Shown here: in pieces, positions 43,728 to 53,724 of the stretch
Position numbering within the stretch: the stretch's first letter is position 1
Layout: each line of letters starts with the position of its first letter
Source: Rothia sp. (in: high G+C Gram-positive bacteria)
Lineage (GTDB): Bacteria > Actinomycetota > Actinomycetes > Actinomycetales > Micrococcaceae
Assembly: GCA_030524105.1 (NCBI GenBank)
Contig: JAUNHE010000005.1
Span: 161,734-225,733, forward strand
DNA length: 64,000 nt
Direction of reading: 5' to 3'
The notes under the pieces: generated by a model
Database searches by the model: none
What the model was told of the DNA's origin: nothing
The model's input: only the letters and a program-made list of their open reading frames with translations
Position numbers and translations under genes: made by a program

Positions 43728-44935
43728 TGTCCAACAGTCAAGAAGAGCAGGCTAAGACAGGAGTCACCTTTGCAGCCGGTTTTCGGGCCGGGGCGGCAGC
43801 AGCTGGCATTAGTAGCCAGGCCGGTAAAAAAGACTTAGCCTTGGTGGTCAACGATGGCCCAGACAAGATTGCTGCAGCAGTTTTTACTAGCAACCGCTTT
43901 GCCGCAGCCCCCGTCCTGTGGAGCAGGGCTGCTTTAGCCGACGGCCAAGCCCAGGCCATTGTGCTCAACTCGGGAGGGGCTAATGCCTGTACCGGTCAGC
44001 AGGGCATGGATGATAGTCAGGCAAGCGCCCAACACCTTGCAGCCCAGCTGGGCCTTGCCGCCCAGGACGTCCTGGTCTGTTCCACTGGAATCATTGGCCA
44101 GTTTCTGCCTATGCCAAAACTTATTGAGGGCATAGACCGTGCCTTGGCTACCCTGGCTGCTAGCGGCCAGCAGGGACGGGCCGCAGCTGAAGCTATCATG
44201 ACTACAGATACGGTCAGCAAAGAAGGACACCGGCTGGGGCAAGGAGCAGCAGGCCAGTTTCGGCTAGGAGGCATGGCTAAAGGGGCCGGAATGCTAGCTC
44301 CCGCTATGGCCACTATGCTGGCAGTGATTACAACCGATGCGGTACTGGCTGACTCAGCACTTGCCCAGGCGGCCCTTGAGAAAGCGGTGGCCGCTAGCTT
44401 TAACCAGCTTGATTCCGACGGCTGCATGAGCACCAATGACACCGTTATTCTCTTAGCTTCGGGAGCTTCGGGAGTGCAGGTTAACGAGTCTGAATTACTG
44501 GCCTGTCTGACTCCGCTCTGCCAGGAGCTAGCCCTAGCTCTCATCGCGGATGCTGAAGGGGCTAAACACGATATTTATATCCATACCGTTGGGGCTGCTA
44601 CGCAGGAGCAAGCCAGTCAAGTCAGCCGGGCTGTTGCCAGATCTAACCTCTTTAAATGTGCCATTTTTGGCAATGACCCCAACTGGGGCCGGATTCTAGC
44701 CGAGGTAGGCACCACCTCGGCAGAATTTGAGACGGACCGGGTTAACGTCAGCATTAACGGAGTGCAGGTATGCCGGGCAGGGGGGATCGGCCAGGACCCG
44801 TCCCTTGTTGACCTGGCCAGCACCAGAAAAGTCACGGTTGAAATAGACCTTGCTGCCGGTGACGCCTCCGCCTGCATCATGAGCAATGACCTCACCTACG
44901 ACTACGTACACGAGAATTCGGCCTACACTAGCTAG
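43727..44935 (+). CDS. argJ: bifunctional ornithine acetyltransferase/N-acetylglutamate synthase
   Basis: 402 residues. Recycles the acetyl group from N-acetylornithine to glutamate and, in the bifunctional form, also uses acetyl-CoA. The autocleavage/nucleophile Thr is in M-L-A-P-A-M-A-T-M-L-A-V (about 197), with G-M-A-K-G-A-G just before. C-terminal N-D-P-N-W-G-R-I (about 318) is also conserved. The ATG overlaps the argC stop by one base. Presence of argJ explains why no argA or argE is needed in the cluster. Confidence 0.95.
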   Translation: MSNSQEEQAKTGVTFAAGFRAGAAAAGISSQAGKKDLALVVNDGPDKIAAAVFTSNRFAAAPVLWSRAALADGQAQAIVLNSGGANACTGQQGMDDSQASAQHLAAQLGLAAQDVLVCSTGIIGQFLPMPKLIEGIDRALATLAASGQQGRAAAEAIMTTDTVSKEGHRLGQGAAGQFRLGGMAKGAGMLAPAMATMLAVITTDAVLADSALAQAALEKAVAASFNQLDSDGCMSTNDTVILLASGASGVQVNESELLACLTPLCQELALALIADAEGAKHDIYIHTVGAATQEQASQVSRAVARSNLFKCAIFGNDPNWGRILAEVGTTSAEFETDRVNVSINGVQVCRAGGIGQDPSLVDLASTRKVTVEIDLAAGDASACIMSNDLTYDYVHENSAYTS

Positions 44936-44956
44936 ATTTTTAAGAAAGAGCCTCTC

Positions 44957-45994
44957 ATGCAAGACCTACAGCGGGATACCCAGGCTAAGGCTGCCACCCT
45001 CATGGAAGCCCTGCCCTGGATTCAAAGCTTTGCCGGTAAAATTATGGTCTTTAAATACGGTGGGAACGCCATGGTCTCCCCTCAGCTTCAGGCTGCCTTT
45101 GCCCAGGACATGGTTTTCTTACGATCCGTTGGTATTAAACCCGTCGTGGTCCACGGCGGGGGGCCGCACATTACTGCCATGCTCAATAAACTGGGAATCG
45201 CCAGCGAATTTCGCGCCGGCCTACGCTACACCTCGGCTGAAGCCATGGAAGTGGTGCGGATGGTACTCACCGGTCAGGTAGCCCGCCAGCTTGTCTCTCA
45301 GATTAATAGCCACGGCACCTATGCGGTAGCCATGAGCGGCGAAGACGGTGGCCTCTTGCGGGCCCGCAGAATCAGACAGAGTCCCACCGGAGAGCCCCTC
45401 GACCTCGGCCTAGTGGGAGAGGTAGTAGGAGTTAACACCACCGCCATTACCGGCTTAATTGAGGCCGGAAAGATCCCGGTGATCTCCTCCATAGCACCAG
45501 AACTTGCTGGCCCTGCCCCGGAAGATCACAGCCGCGCCAGCAGGGCCGGATTAAGCGGAGAAATTCTTAACGTTAATGCGGACACAGCCGCTGCTGCTCT
45601 AGCGGCAGCCCTAGGGGCAGAAAAGTTAGTCATCCTTACCGATGTTGCCGGTCTCTACGCTGACTGGCCCGATCAATCCTCACTGATATCCTCTCTGAGC
45701 CTAGCTGAGTTAAGGAAGATGCTACCCAGGCTAGAAAGCGGAATGATTCCCAAAATGACAGCCTGCCTCAGCGCAGTCAGCCAAGGAGTACCCTGTGCCT
45801 CCATCGTTGACGGCCGGCTTGAACACTCTCCGCTGCTAGAGATCTTTACAGATACCGGTATTGGTACCCAAATCACCGCAGATCATGACCAAAAACAAGA
45901 GCAGCCAGCCCCACCGGATTATCTGGTTCCACCCCTTGAACTCTCAGCAGCAGACCCTCAAAACGGCGGAAAGGCCAGCGATAGACCATCATGA
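44957..45994 (+). CDS. argB: acetylglutamate kinase
   Basis: Phosphorylates N-acetylglutamate; usually the arginine-feedback-inhibited step. 345 residues, about 45 more than typical because of a Gln/Pro-rich C-terminal tail starting after T-D-T-G-I-G-T-Q-I (about residue 300). Core motifs: K-Y-G-G-N-A-M (about 34), V-H-G-G-G-P-H-I (about 69), N-V-N-A-D-T-A-A-A (about 205), G-M-I-P-K-M (about 262). ATG 44957 follows AAAGAG. The tail runs up to and overlaps argD by four bases (ATGA). Confidence 0.95.
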   Translation: MQDLQRDTQAKAATLMEALPWIQSFAGKIMVFKYGGNAMVSPQLQAAFAQDMVFLRSVGIKPVVVHGGGPHITAMLNKLGIASEFRAGLRYTSAEAMEVVRMVLTGQVARQLVSQINSHGTYAVAMSGEDGGLLRARRIRQSPTGEPLDLGLVGEVVGVNTTAITGLIEAGKIPVISSIAPELAGPAPEDHSRASRAGLSGEILNVNADTAAAALAAALGAEKLVILTDVAGLYADWPDQSSLISSLSLAELRKMLPRLESGMIPKMTACLSAVSQGVPCASIVDGRLEHSPLLEIFTDTGIGTQITADHDQKQEQPAPPDYLVPPLELSAADPQNGGKASDRPS

Positions 45995-47214
45995 GTTACA
46001 ACGAGCAAGTTCTTGAGCGTTACAGCAGCGCCCTTTTGGACCTTTTTGGCCAGCCCGCCCTGGTTCTTACGTCTGGAAAGGCAGCTAAAGTCACCGATAT
46101 TAACGGCAAAGAATACCTAGACCTTCTGGCAGGTATAGCCGTTAACGCGCTAGGCCACGCCCACCCGGCATGGCTAGCAGCTCTAGCTGAGCAGGCCCAA
46201 AAGCTAGTCCACATCTCCAATTTCTTTACTAGCCAACCTCAGATTGACCTAGCGCACCGGCTGCTAGAACTCTTGGATTCTCCCCACCCAGCCCGGGTCT
46301 TCTTCTCTAACTCTGGTACCGAAGCCAACGAACTGGCCTATAAGCTGGCCCGTCGTCACGCCAACCTTACCGGAAAAACAAAGCTGCTAGCCCTAGAAAA
46401 CGGCTTCCACGGCCGAAGCCTAGGGGCGCTAAGCCTTACCCACAAGCCAAGCTACCGCCAGCCCTTTGAGCCTTTACCCACCGGCATCAAACACATTCCC
46501 GCCAATATAGCTGCACTAGAAGCAGCTATGGACGATCAGGTAGCCGCAATAATCCTTGAGCCCATTCAAGGAGAAGCCGGGGTCCTAGAACTGGAAGAGG
46601 GTTACCTGAGCCGAGCCCGCCAGCTTAGCCGGCACTACGGAGCCCTGCTGATCATTGACGAAGTACAAACCGGCATGGGCAGAACCGGCCGCTGGTTTGA
46701 ATCCAGCCGGGAGCTAAGCGGAGAAAACCTAGCAGATGTTATCACCCTAGCCAAAGGGTTAGGAGGAGGATTTCCCATAGGAGCCTGCATCGTCAACGGA
46801 CAAGAAACCCTCAACCTGCTTGCCCCCGGCATGCACGGCAGCACCTTTGGCGGCAACCCCTTAGCAACGGCAGTAGCCCTGGCAACTATCAACACCCTGG
46901 ACCGAGAGCAGCTACTAGACAAGGCGGCAGCTCTGGGCAGGCAAGTCCGAAACCAACTCGAGACCCTTGAGCACGTACAAGCCACGAGCGGGGCAGGTTT
47001 ACTGATCGGAATTGAACTAAGAGACTCTCAGACCAGTAGCGGGGCAGCCCTGGGGCCAGCCTGCGTCAAAGAAGGACTCAACCAGGGTTTTATCTTTAAC
47101 GCCACCGGAGCATCCCGGCTCAGAATAGCCCCACCGCTTGTTATTACAGACCAGCAGCTCAACAGCTTTGTTCAAGCCTTACCACACATAGTGGAGCGGG
47201 CCAGCCAAAGATAA
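45991..47214 (+). CDS. argD: acetylornithine aminotransferase
   Basis: PLP class III aminotransferase, 407 residues, converting N-acetylglutamate semialdehyde to N-acetylornithine. [11 protein letters not shown] (about 104) binds PLP phosphate, F-H-G-R-S-L-G (about 139), the Asp pairing with the PLP nitrogen is in [13 protein letters not shown] (about 222), and the PLP Lys is in [11 protein letters not shown] (about 255). Translationally coupled to argB. A 133-base gap follows before argF. Confidence 0.95.
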   Translation: MSYNEQVLERYSSALLDLFGQPALVLTSGKAAKVTDINGKEYLDLLAGIAVNALGHAHPAWLAALAEQAQKLVHISNFFTSQPQIDLAHRLLELLDSPHPARVFFSNSGTEANELAYKLARRHANLTGKTKLLALENGFHGRSLGALSLTHKPSYRQPFEPLPTGIKHIPANIAALEAAMDDQVAAIILEPIQGEAGVLELEEGYLSRARQLSRHYGALLIIDEVQTGMGRTGRWFESSRELSGENLADVITLAKGLGGGFPIGACIVNGQETLNLLAPGMHGSTFGGNPLATAVALATINTLDREQLLDKAAALGRQVRNQLETLEHVQATSGAGLLIGIELRDSQTSSGAALGPACVKEGLNQGFIFNATGASRLRIAPPLVITDQQLNSFVQALPHIVERASQR

Positions 47215-47285
47215 AACCCTTCCTAGCTAGCGATATTATGCCGATAAGACCAGCAGGTAAGGCAGCAAGATCGCAACTATTTTCA

Positions 47286-47291
47286 TATAAT
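47286..47291 (+). promoter_or_regulatory. candidate -10 element upstream of argF
   Basis: TATAAT at 47286-47291, 57 bases before argF, is a perfect -10 hexamer, but no convincing -35 lies 16-19 bases upstream. The flanking TTCATATAATCG weakly resembles the ARG-box half-sites at argC and argG. It may be an internal promoter for argFR. Confidence 0.3.
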
Positions 47292-47347
47292 CGACTATAC
47301 CTTCGCAGACTACCTAACACCTAGCTGCACCAATCCGGGAGATATAC

Positions 47348-48304
47348 ATGATTCGGCACTTCCTGTGCGACACCGACCTCACCCGTCAGGAACAGCACAG
47401 CGTCCTAGCCTTAGCCCAAGCCATGAAAGCTGACCGCTTTGGCTACCGGCCCCTTGCCGGGCCACAGACCGTTGCTGTCCTTTTTGACAAAACATCCACC
47501 AGAACCCGAGTTTCCTTTGCCGCCGGCATCGCTGACCTTGGTGGATCCCCCCTCATTATCGACTCTGGAGAATCCCAATTAGGCCATAAAGAATCTATCG
47601 CAGATACCGCCCGGGCCCTCTCGGGAATGGTCTCCGCACTGGTCTGGCGAACCTACCGGCAAGAAGACCTGCAAGAACTGGCCCACTACGCCGGCGTTCC
47701 CGTCATCAACGCCCTCTCCGATAGCTACCACCCCTGCCAGGTCCTGGCAGACCTACTGACCATCCAAGAAGAATTTGGTGACCTGACCGCAAAAAAGCTA
47801 GCCTTCTTAGGCGATGGCTCCAGCAACATGGCCCAATCCCTCCTCCTAGGCGCCGCCATAGCCGGCATGCAGGTAGCCCTAGCCTGCCCCCAAGAATACC
47901 AACCAGATGCCCAACCGGTTAACCAGGCCCGGCAGCTGGCCCAGCAGGCTGGAGGATCGGTGACTATCAGCCAAGACCCGCAGGAAGTCGTCAAAGACGC
48001 CCACGTCCTGGTCACAGATACCTGGGTCTCTATGGGACAAGAACAAGAAAGCCGGCAACGGCAGCAAATCCTCAGCCCCTACCAGGTCAATAAGGAACGA
48101 ATGCAGGCTGCCCACCCACAAGCAATATTTCTACACTGCCTACCGGCCTACCGCGGCAGCGAAGTCAGCGCCGAAGTCATCGACGGGCCACAATCACGTG
48201 TCTGGCAGGAGGCAGAAAACCGGCTACACGCCCAAAAGGCTCTGCTAACCTTCCTCCTGGTTGAATCTGGCTTAGCGGACTCTTACGACCAGGCAGGGAG
48301 ATAA
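47348..48304 (+). CDS. argF: ornithine carbamoyltransferase
   Basis: 318 residues. Carbamoyl-phosphate motif S-T-R-T-R (about 51), [10 protein letters not shown] (about 75), H-P-C-Q-V-L-A-D (about 127), ornithine-binding S-M-G (about 232), and the catalytic H-C-L-P-A-Y-R-G (about 266) are all present. Forms citrulline from ornithine and carbamoyl phosphate. The ATG at 47348 has GGGAGA six bases upstream. argR begins 7 bases after its stop. Confidence 0.96.
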   Translation: MIRHFLCDTDLTRQEQHSVLALAQAMKADRFGYRPLAGPQTVAVLFDKTSTRTRVSFAAGIADLGGSPLIIDSGESQLGHKESIADTARALSGMVSALVWRTYRQEDLQELAHYAGVPVINALSDSYHPCQVLADLLTIQEEFGDLTAKKLAFLGDGSSNMAQSLLLGAAIAGMQVALACPQEYQPDAQPVNQARQLAQQAGGSVTISQDPQEVVKDAHVLVTDTWVSMGQEQESRQRQQILSPYQVNKERMQAAHPQAIFLHCLPAYRGSEVSAEVIDGPQSRVWQEAENRLHAQKALLTFLLVESGLADSYDQAGR

Positions 48305-48311
48305 AATAAAT

Positions 48312-48791
48312 ATGGCTATACCATCAACCAAGACAGCTCGACAGGCCCGCATCGTTGACCTACTCTCCTCACACCGGGTCCGCTCCCAAGCCGAACTAGC
48401 CCAGCTACTGACCGATGACGGCGTGCGAGTAACCCAGGCAACCCTGTCGCGGGATCTAGTAGAAATCGGGGCCGAACGGGTACGGGACGAAAAATCTGGA
48501 CTGATCTACGCAGTGCCCCACCACCCGGTTCGCCGATCCTCGGCCGAAGGCATCGACTCGCGTATGATCAGCCTCTTCCGTGAACTCCTCATGACAGCGG
48601 AAGCCTCAGCTAACCTGGTGGTCCTAAGAACACCACCGGGCGCAGCCCAATTTCTAGCTTCCTCTATTGATCAGGCAGGCATGGAACCCATCCTAGGAAC
48701 CATCGCCGGAGACGATACCGTGCTCGTCATCACCCGGGACCCCCAGGGAGGCAAAGAACTAGCCACCCAATTTCTGACCTGGGCCGACTAA
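48312..48791 (+). CDS. argR: arginine repressor ArgR
   Basis: 159 residues. N-terminal winged helix: [17 protein letters not shown] (about 13), then [12 protein letters not shown] (about 39), the typical ArgR recognition helix. C-terminal hexamerisation/arginine-binding domain: [12 protein letters not shown] (about 99) and [12 protein letters not shown] (about 123), with the G-D-D-T motif that binds arginine. It is the last gene of the first arg cluster and is likely to act at the paired boxes before argC and argG. Confidence 0.95.
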   Translation: MAIPSTKTARQARIVDLLSSHRVRSQAELAQLLTDDGVRVTQATLSRDLVEIGAERVRDEKSGLIYAVPHHPVRRSSAEGIDSRMISLFRELLMTAEASANLVVLRTPPGAAQFLASSIDQAGMEPILGTIAGDDTVLVITRDPQGGKELATQFLTWAD

Positions 48792-48797
48792 AAACCT

Positions 48798-49208
48798 CTA
48801 GGCCGTGGCCTGTAATAACTCCTTCATCTGCTCTAGACCAAAAAAATCAGCAACCTGAAGCGCAGACTGGCTGCCCAGCTGCTTATCAGCCCCAGCAGCC
48901 AGCAGAAGCTTCACAATATCGGGGTTATTTTTAAAGACCGCACACACCAGCGCCGTCTGCCCACGATCATTAATAGCATTAACATCAGCCCCAGCAGCCA
49001 GCAAAAGTTCTAGCAGCTGAACATGCTCGTGGTAGGCAGCTAAAATCAGCAGACTATCACCCTGCGCATTGGTTAGGTTAGCCGGGACACCCTGATCCAG
49101 CAAAGACTGCAAGGCAAGAGGCTTATTCTGCCTCACGATATCAAAAACGGAATTCAAAAACTCTAGCTCAGCCTCAGTCAGCTCACCACTACTGCCAGCA
49201 AGATCCAC
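48798..49208 (-). CDS. ankyrin-repeat protein
   Basis: 136 residues with three ankyrin repeats (about 30-130). The clearest reads L-L-I-L-A-A-Y-H-E-H-V-Q-L-L-E-L-L-L-A-A-G-A-D-V-N, then T-A-L-V-C-A-V-F-K-N-N-P-D-I-V-K-L-L-L-A-A-G-A-D. No signal peptide. Likely a cytosolic protein-protein interaction module; partner unknown. It converges on argR (6 bases apart) and diverges from the acyl-CoA ligase gene. It is the first gene of the block that interrupts the arg cluster. Confidence 0.85.
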   Translation of the reverse strand: MDLAGSSGELTEAELEFLNSVFDIVRQNKPLALQSLLDQGVPANLTNAQGDSLLILAAYHEHVQLLELLLAAGADVNAINDRGQTALVCAVFKNNPDIVKLLLAAGADKQLGSQSALQVADFFGLEQMKELLQATA

Positions 49209-49353
49209 CGTCTACCTCCTCACCGCCTAGCTTCCCCTAGGCTAAGCACACCTAACATATACGGCAACCATCATAGTAGATAGCCCCCTGGGGCTCAGCC
49301 TCATTCTAGTCATCCCAGAAAAAGCAGGTTAAAACAGGTTAAAATACAAAACA

Positions 49354-50856
49354 ATGGAAACAGCAGCATCGGCCCAATCAGCCCATAATGTAGCCGGCAT
49401 TCTGGCCGGAAAAAACCCTTTAGCCCCAGCTATTATTGACCCAGAAACCAGCCTTAATTACCGGCAGCTCAAGCAGGCTATCGCCGGAGCCAGAACCTGG
49501 TTGCTAGAGCAGGGCCTGACAAAATCAGACCGGTTGGCCCTAAGCCTACCTAACGTTTGGCAGATGCCGGTGCTCTACTACGCAGCCCTCAGCCTAGGGG
49601 TCATTGTCGTTACCCTTAACCCCCTTCTGAGCGCTCGCGAAGTCAGCTATCACCTGCAAGATTCCGGCAGTAGGCTCCTGGTAGGCTGGCCCGGTAGCCG
49701 ACTAGAAAAAGAAAGGCAGGCGGTGCAGGCTAAGACAAGGATCTACTTCTTGCGGCAGACTCCTTGGCAGCCGGCAGACCCAGACTGGACGGCGGAGCCG
49801 GTAACTTTAGACCAGCCCGCTCTCCTTCTGTACACGTCCGGCACGACCGGCAGACCCAAGGGGGCGGTTCTTACCCACCGCAATCTGACCAGTAACGCCA
49901 GCAGCTGTGCCCAGGTTTTTGGTTTCACTAGTGAGGACCGGATTTTTGGGGGACTTCCCTTTTTTCATGCCTTTGGCCAAACGGTAGCCATGAACGCTGC
50001 CTTAGCAGCCGGGGCTAGCGTTAGCCTGCTCGCTAGATTTACGGCCCAGGCGGCAAGCGCGCTCTGCCGGGCCAGCGGTGTCAGCGTTTTAGCAGCCGTA
50101 CCCTCCATGTATGCAGCCATAGCTGCCTATTTGGACAGCAACCCGGAACAAGATCTGGGCAAGGCGGTGCGTTTTGGTATTTCGGGTGGCGCCCCCTTGC
50201 CAGCTTCGATCCACCGGGATTTTGACAGGCTACTTGGCTGTCCCATCTACGAAGGCTACGGCCTGTCAGAGACCTCACCGGTGGTCAGTTTTAACCAGGA
50301 AAAATTTGGCCTGGTTATTGGTTCCGTTGGACGGGCTATCCCGGGAGTTAAGGTAAGCATCCGCAATCAGCAGGGCCAGCCGCTGCCGGCCGGGCAGATC
50401 GGCCAGCTTTGGGTAGCCGGTGAGAACGTCATGGCCGGTTACTGGAACAATCCCCAGGCCAGTCAAGACGCTTTTGATGGCGACTGGTTTGCCACCGGAG
50501 ATCTGGCTCGTTCAGATGAGCACGGCAATATTTACCTGGTAGACCGCATGAAAGATGTGATCCTCCGCAACGGCTATAGTGTCTACCCTCGCGAAATTGA
50601 AGAGGTGATCGATAGCCATCCCCAGGTGGCTCAGGTTGCTGTCGTGGGTAAGCCTCACCCCCTAGTCGGTGAAGAAATTTGGGCTTTTGTCCTGGCCCGC
50701 ACTGAACTTACCGCAGCAAAAGAGGCTGAACTTATTGACCAGCTTGATCAACTGTGCCAAACCCAGTTGGCAGCCTACAAGTACCCGCGTAGCTTTAGCT
50801 TAGTTACCCGTATGCCCCTGGGGCCCACCGGTAAAATCCTCAAAGATCAGCTTTAG
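49354..50856 (+). CDS. AMP-forming acyl-CoA ligase (long-chain type)
   Basis: 500 residues of the ANL superfamily. P-loop-like A3 motif L-L-Y-T-S-G-T-T-G-R-P-K-G (about 158-170), A5 Y-E-G-Y-G-L-S-E-T-S (about 299), A7 W-F-A-T-G-D-L (about 376), A8 D-R-M-K-D-V-I-L-R-N-G-Y-S-V-Y-P-R-E-I-E (about 396), and A10 Lys in P-L-G-P-T-G-K-I-L (about 492). Activates a carboxylic acid to its CoA thioester. The family is close to FadD, but the chain length cannot be read. The ATG at 49354 has no strong ribosome site; it lies alone between two minus-strand gene blocks. Confidence 0.85.
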   Translation: METAASAQSAHNVAGILAGKNPLAPAIIDPETSLNYRQLKQAIAGARTWLLEQGLTKSDRLALSLPNVWQMPVLYYAALSLGVIVVTLNPLLSAREVSYHLQDSGSRLLVGWPGSRLEKERQAVQAKTRIYFLRQTPWQPADPDWTAEPVTLDQPALLLYTSGTTGRPKGAVLTHRNLTSNASSCAQVFGFTSEDRIFGGLPFFHAFGQTVAMNAALAAGASVSLLARFTAQAASALCRASGVSVLAAVPSMYAAIAAYLDSNPEQDLGKAVRFGISGGAPLPASIHRDFDRLLGCPIYEGYGLSETSPVVSFNQEKFGLVIGSVGRAIPGVKVSIRNQQGQPLPAGQIGQLWVAGENVMAGYWNNPQASQDAFDGDWFATGDLARSDEHGNIYLVDRMKDVILRNGYSVYPREIEEVIDSHPQVAQVAVVGKPHPLVGEEIWAFVLARTELTAAKEAELIDQLDQLCQTQLAAYKYPRSFSLVTRMPLGPTGKILKDQL

Positions 50857-50857
50857 C

Positions 50858-52108
50858 TTAGGCAGCGGCTATGTCAGTCATGGTCTGCCGGCTACGGTTA
50901 ATAATGGAGGTGCTCATGGCCGAACCAAGCAGGAGGAGCCTAAAGCAGCGCTCTGCTGAGTCGGTGAGGAGCTCGGCACCGTTCTCTAGGGCATGGTCTA
51001 AGGCCATAGGCAGCGGAATAATTGAGGCGAAGGCCCCAATCCCGGCCTCATGTACCTTATAGGCCTTCCTGCCAATGGAGCCGGCCAAGGCCAGCACGGG
51101 TATGCCCTCTTCCTGGGCTCTGCTGGCAATCTCAGCTGGCACCTTGCCCTTGGGGGTCTGAAAATCAATAGCACCTTCTGCGGTAACCACAAGATCAGCC
51201 CGGGTGATGGCTTCATCAAGGTTGAGGCCGGCCAGACCGGAGTCGATCAGGGCCTCAAAGCGGGGAGTGAGCTCTGCCCCCAGCAAGGCTAGCCCAGCCC
51301 CTAAACCTCCCGAGGCTCCGGTGCCGGGTCCGGTATAAAAATTGATGGGATCGCCCGGGGACAGCTTTTGCCGGGTTTCTGTCAGGACTTGGGCCCAGCG
51401 GGTCAAAGCCTTATCTAAGAGGTCTACCTGCTTTTGACTTGCTCCCTTCTGGGGTCCAAAGACACGGGCGACACCCCGTTGTCCGGTGAGCACATTGTGC
51501 TGGTTAAGCGCTAAAACAAGGCGCACCTTTTTCAGCTTAGGATCTAGCCCAGAGAGGTCTAGGGCTGCAACATCCTGCAGGTGGGCGCCGCCTAGAGGAA
51601 GCTGCTTTCCCTGCTTGTCTAGGATAGCTGCCCCCAGGGCAGCTAGAGCTCCGGCGCCACCGTCCGAAGTGCCCGAGTCACCGCAGCCTACTAAGACAGT
51701 GTGCACACCGGAGGTGGCAAGAGCCCGACTAATCAGTTCACCCACCCCGTAGGTTGTTGTCTCAGCGGGGTTGCGGAGGTTATCGGGTACAAGGGAAAGC
51801 CCAGCGGCGGCCGCCATCTCCACTACGGCCACCCCCTTCTGTTGGCCTCCCAGCAAGGCAAAATGCGAGTCAACTGGCTGGCCTACCGGGCCGGTAACCT
51901 GGGCGTTAACCAGGGATCCTCCGGTGGAGCGGGCCAGTAGTTTAGCTGTTCCTTCACCGCCGTCAGGGATAGGCATGCTTGCCACCGAAACACCGGGGAT
52001 GACTCGCCTAATACCGCCAGCGATAGCGTCAGCTACTTCATCTGCTTCCAGGCTGCCCTTAAAACCTGAGGGTGCTACTAGAATTCTTTGTGGAATGACC
52101 ATTGCCAT
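50858..52108 (-). CDS. glxK: glycerate kinase (GlxK/GarK type)
   Basis: 416 residues. N-terminal I-L-V-A-P-S-G-F-K-G-S-L (about 9), I-P-D-G-G-E-G-T (about 47), E-M-A-A-A-A-G-L (about 94), G-C-G-D-S-G-T-S-D-G-G-A-G-A (about 142), and G-P-G-T-G-A-S-G-G-L-G-A-G (about 262) are hallmarks of class II glycerate kinases, which phosphorylate D-glycerate to 2- or 3-phosphoglycerate. The C-terminus carries about 30 extra residues. It lies 75 bases downstream of a DASS transporter gene on the same strand, suggesting uptake followed by phosphorylation of glycerate or its precursor. Confidence 0.88.
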   Translation of the reverse strand: MAMVIPQRILVAPSGFKGSLEADEVADAIAGGIRRVIPGVSVASMPIPDGGEGTAKLLARSTGGSLVNAQVTGPVGQPVDSHFALLGGQQKGVAVVEMAAAAGLSLVPDNLRNPAETTTYGVGELISRALATSGVHTVLVGCGDSGTSDGGAGALAALGAAILDKQGKQLPLGGAHLQDVAALDLSGLDPKLKKVRLVLALNQHNVLTGQRGVARVFGPQKGASQKQVDLLDKALTRWAQVLTETRQKLSPGDPINFYTGPGTGASGGLGAGLALLGAELTPRFEALIDSGLAGLNLDEAITRADLVVTAEGAIDFQTPKGKVPAEIASRAQEEGIPVLALAGSIGRKAYKVHEAGIGAFASIIPLPMALDHALENGAELLTDSAERCFRLLLLGSAMSTSIINRSRQTMTDIAAA

Positions 52109-52182
52109 TGTTCTTCTCTTTTCTTGATAGGAGGTGCGGTTATTGCTCCTCTAGTCTGGTTGTATGTTGACGATGCAAGTTA

Positions 52183-53724
52183 TTAAAAAAGATGCAGTCC
52201 TAAGAGCGGCCATATGATGAAGGCAAAGATGAGAACTAATATCCCGTGCAAGGGGGCCAGCCAGGCACTGAGTTTAAGCAGGTCTTTAGCGCCGTAGACG
52301 GGTGCATTTTCAATATGGCTAAAAAGGGCTACTGGTTTGGCTGAACTTGTGAGCGTGTGGCAAAAGCCAGCGGCAGCGGTGGAGACAAAGGCGGCGGCAA
52401 CGGGATTTACCCCCAGGGGCAGGGCTGCGCTCATAATGAGGGGCACTAAAACTGCTGACCGGGCGCTGCGGGACTGAATAACGAGGTGGGCTGCTGTAGA
52501 AATAGCGGTAATGACAGCAATAAAGAGGTAGCCGGCACTGTGGCCCCCGGCAGCGAGGGGAGAAAAAAGGGCCTTTCCTAGCCAGGCAGCTGCTCCCGAA
52601 TCAACCAGGGCGCTGCCTAGGGCTAGGGTCGCTGCCATAAAAACCAGGAGCGGCCAAGGAGCCTTTTTGAGACCTGCCCCCAGGCTGACTCCGCTGACCT
52701 GGGGAGCTGTCATGGCCAGAGCACCCAGTAAGGCCACAAGCACCGTGTCCATACCGTGCAGGGGTTCAGTACACCAGGCGGTTACGACCACTGCTAGGAC
52801 AAGGAGCACATTTTTTTCTTCCTGACTCATCCGGTGGTCCTTACTCAGCAGGTCCTCTGCTTCAAGGGTTAGCTTGTGCGAACGTTCCTGAGCGCTTAAA
52901 AAGAGCCTTAGCACTAGTTCGGTACACATGAGGCTTGCTAACAGACCCAGGCCAGAACCGAGTAGCATCCAGCGTAAAAAGCCTATTGTTTCGTAGCCGG
53001 CACCGCCAAGAATCTCATCGGTAATCAGGTGAGCCCCTGCACCAATATAGGAGGAAACGGCAGAGAGCAGCACAACCGAAGGAATCAGAATAGAGAGGGC
53101 TTTGACCAGGTTATCCCGTTCTGCTAGCACCTTAGCTAAAGCCGTAAAAATTGGTAGTGCCAGGGCTGCTCGCCCTGAGGTGGAAGGAATAAGAAAGGCG
53201 GTTAAAAACAGGGCCAGTGTAAGAGAGTAAAAGAGGGAGCGGCTGCTTTGGGCCCGGCTAATAATGTGTGCCGTCCAGCGGGTAGCTAAGCCAGATTGGG
53301 AGACACCCTGAGCCATGACGACAGCTGCTACCAAGAGCCAGATGGTGGAATTACCTAAAGACCGTGTGAGTGTCTCTAACTCTGATACCCCGGTAAGGAC
53401 CAGCAGCACTGCGGCTGCTAGGGCTACGTAGGTATCGGGCAGCGGCGTAAAAATCCAGGCCCAGATAGCAATAATAAAAATGCTTAAGGTCAGTGCACCC
53501 GCAACCTGTAGCGTTGAGGAACTCAAACCGGCCCAGCAGACAAGGCCAATGAGCACTGTTGCTACAAGAGCAGAAAGAATGACTGATGTTGAGATGAAAC
53601 TGTGCTCTGCCGGATTATTCCTGTTTATTTTTGCTGTCGGATCGGCAGGAAATTTTTGCCCCGCTGCTTCTAAAGTATGATCCGGTTCGGGATTTGATCG
53701 ATAAATAATGTTTTGTGAGCTCAT
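52183..53724 (-). CDS. DASS/SLC13-family anion (dicarboxylate) transporter
   Basis: 513 residues with about twelve to thirteen membrane segments after a polar N-terminal 45 residues. Family marks are the paired hairpin/S-N-T-like regions: L-G-N-S-T-I-W-L-L-V-A-A (about 123) and, in the second half, I-Q-S-R-S-A-R-S-A-V-L-V-P-L-I. DASS carriers import succinate, malate, citrate, sulfate or similar anions, mostly with sodium. The start overlaps the response-regulator stop by four bases, so it is translationally coupled. Being followed by glycerate kinase suggests glycerate or a related hydroxyacid as substrate; that is inference. Confidence 0.8.
   Translation of the reverse strand: MSSQNIIYRSNPEPDHTLEAAGQKFPADPTAKINRNNPAEHSFISTSVILSALVATVLIGLVCWAGLSSSTLQVAGALTLSIFIIAIWAWIFTPLPDTYVALAAAVLLVLTGVSELETLTRSLGNSTIWLLVAAVVMAQGVSQSGLATRWTAHIISRAQSSRSLFYSLTLALFLTAFLIPSTSGRAALALPIFTALAKVLAERDNLVKALSILIPSVVLLSAVSSYIGAGAHLITDEILGGAGYETIGFLRWMLLGSGLGLLASLMCTELVLRLFLSAQERSHKLTLEAEDLLSKDHRMSQEEKNVLLVLAVVVTAWCTEPLHGMDTVLVALLGALAMTAPQVSGVSLGAGLKKAPWPLLVFMAATLALGSALVDSGAAAWLGKALFSPLAAGGHSAGYLFIAVITAISTAAHLVIQSRSARSAVLVPLIMSAALPLGVNPVAAAFVSTAAAGFCHTLTSSAKPVALFSHIENAPVYGAKDLLKLSAWLAPLHGILVLIFAFIIWPLLGLHLF

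Noticed and set aside
44017..44544. Long minus-strand open frame inside argJ
   Set aside because: Ser/Ala-rich composition is what the complement of argJ codons gives; argJ is complete on the plus strand.
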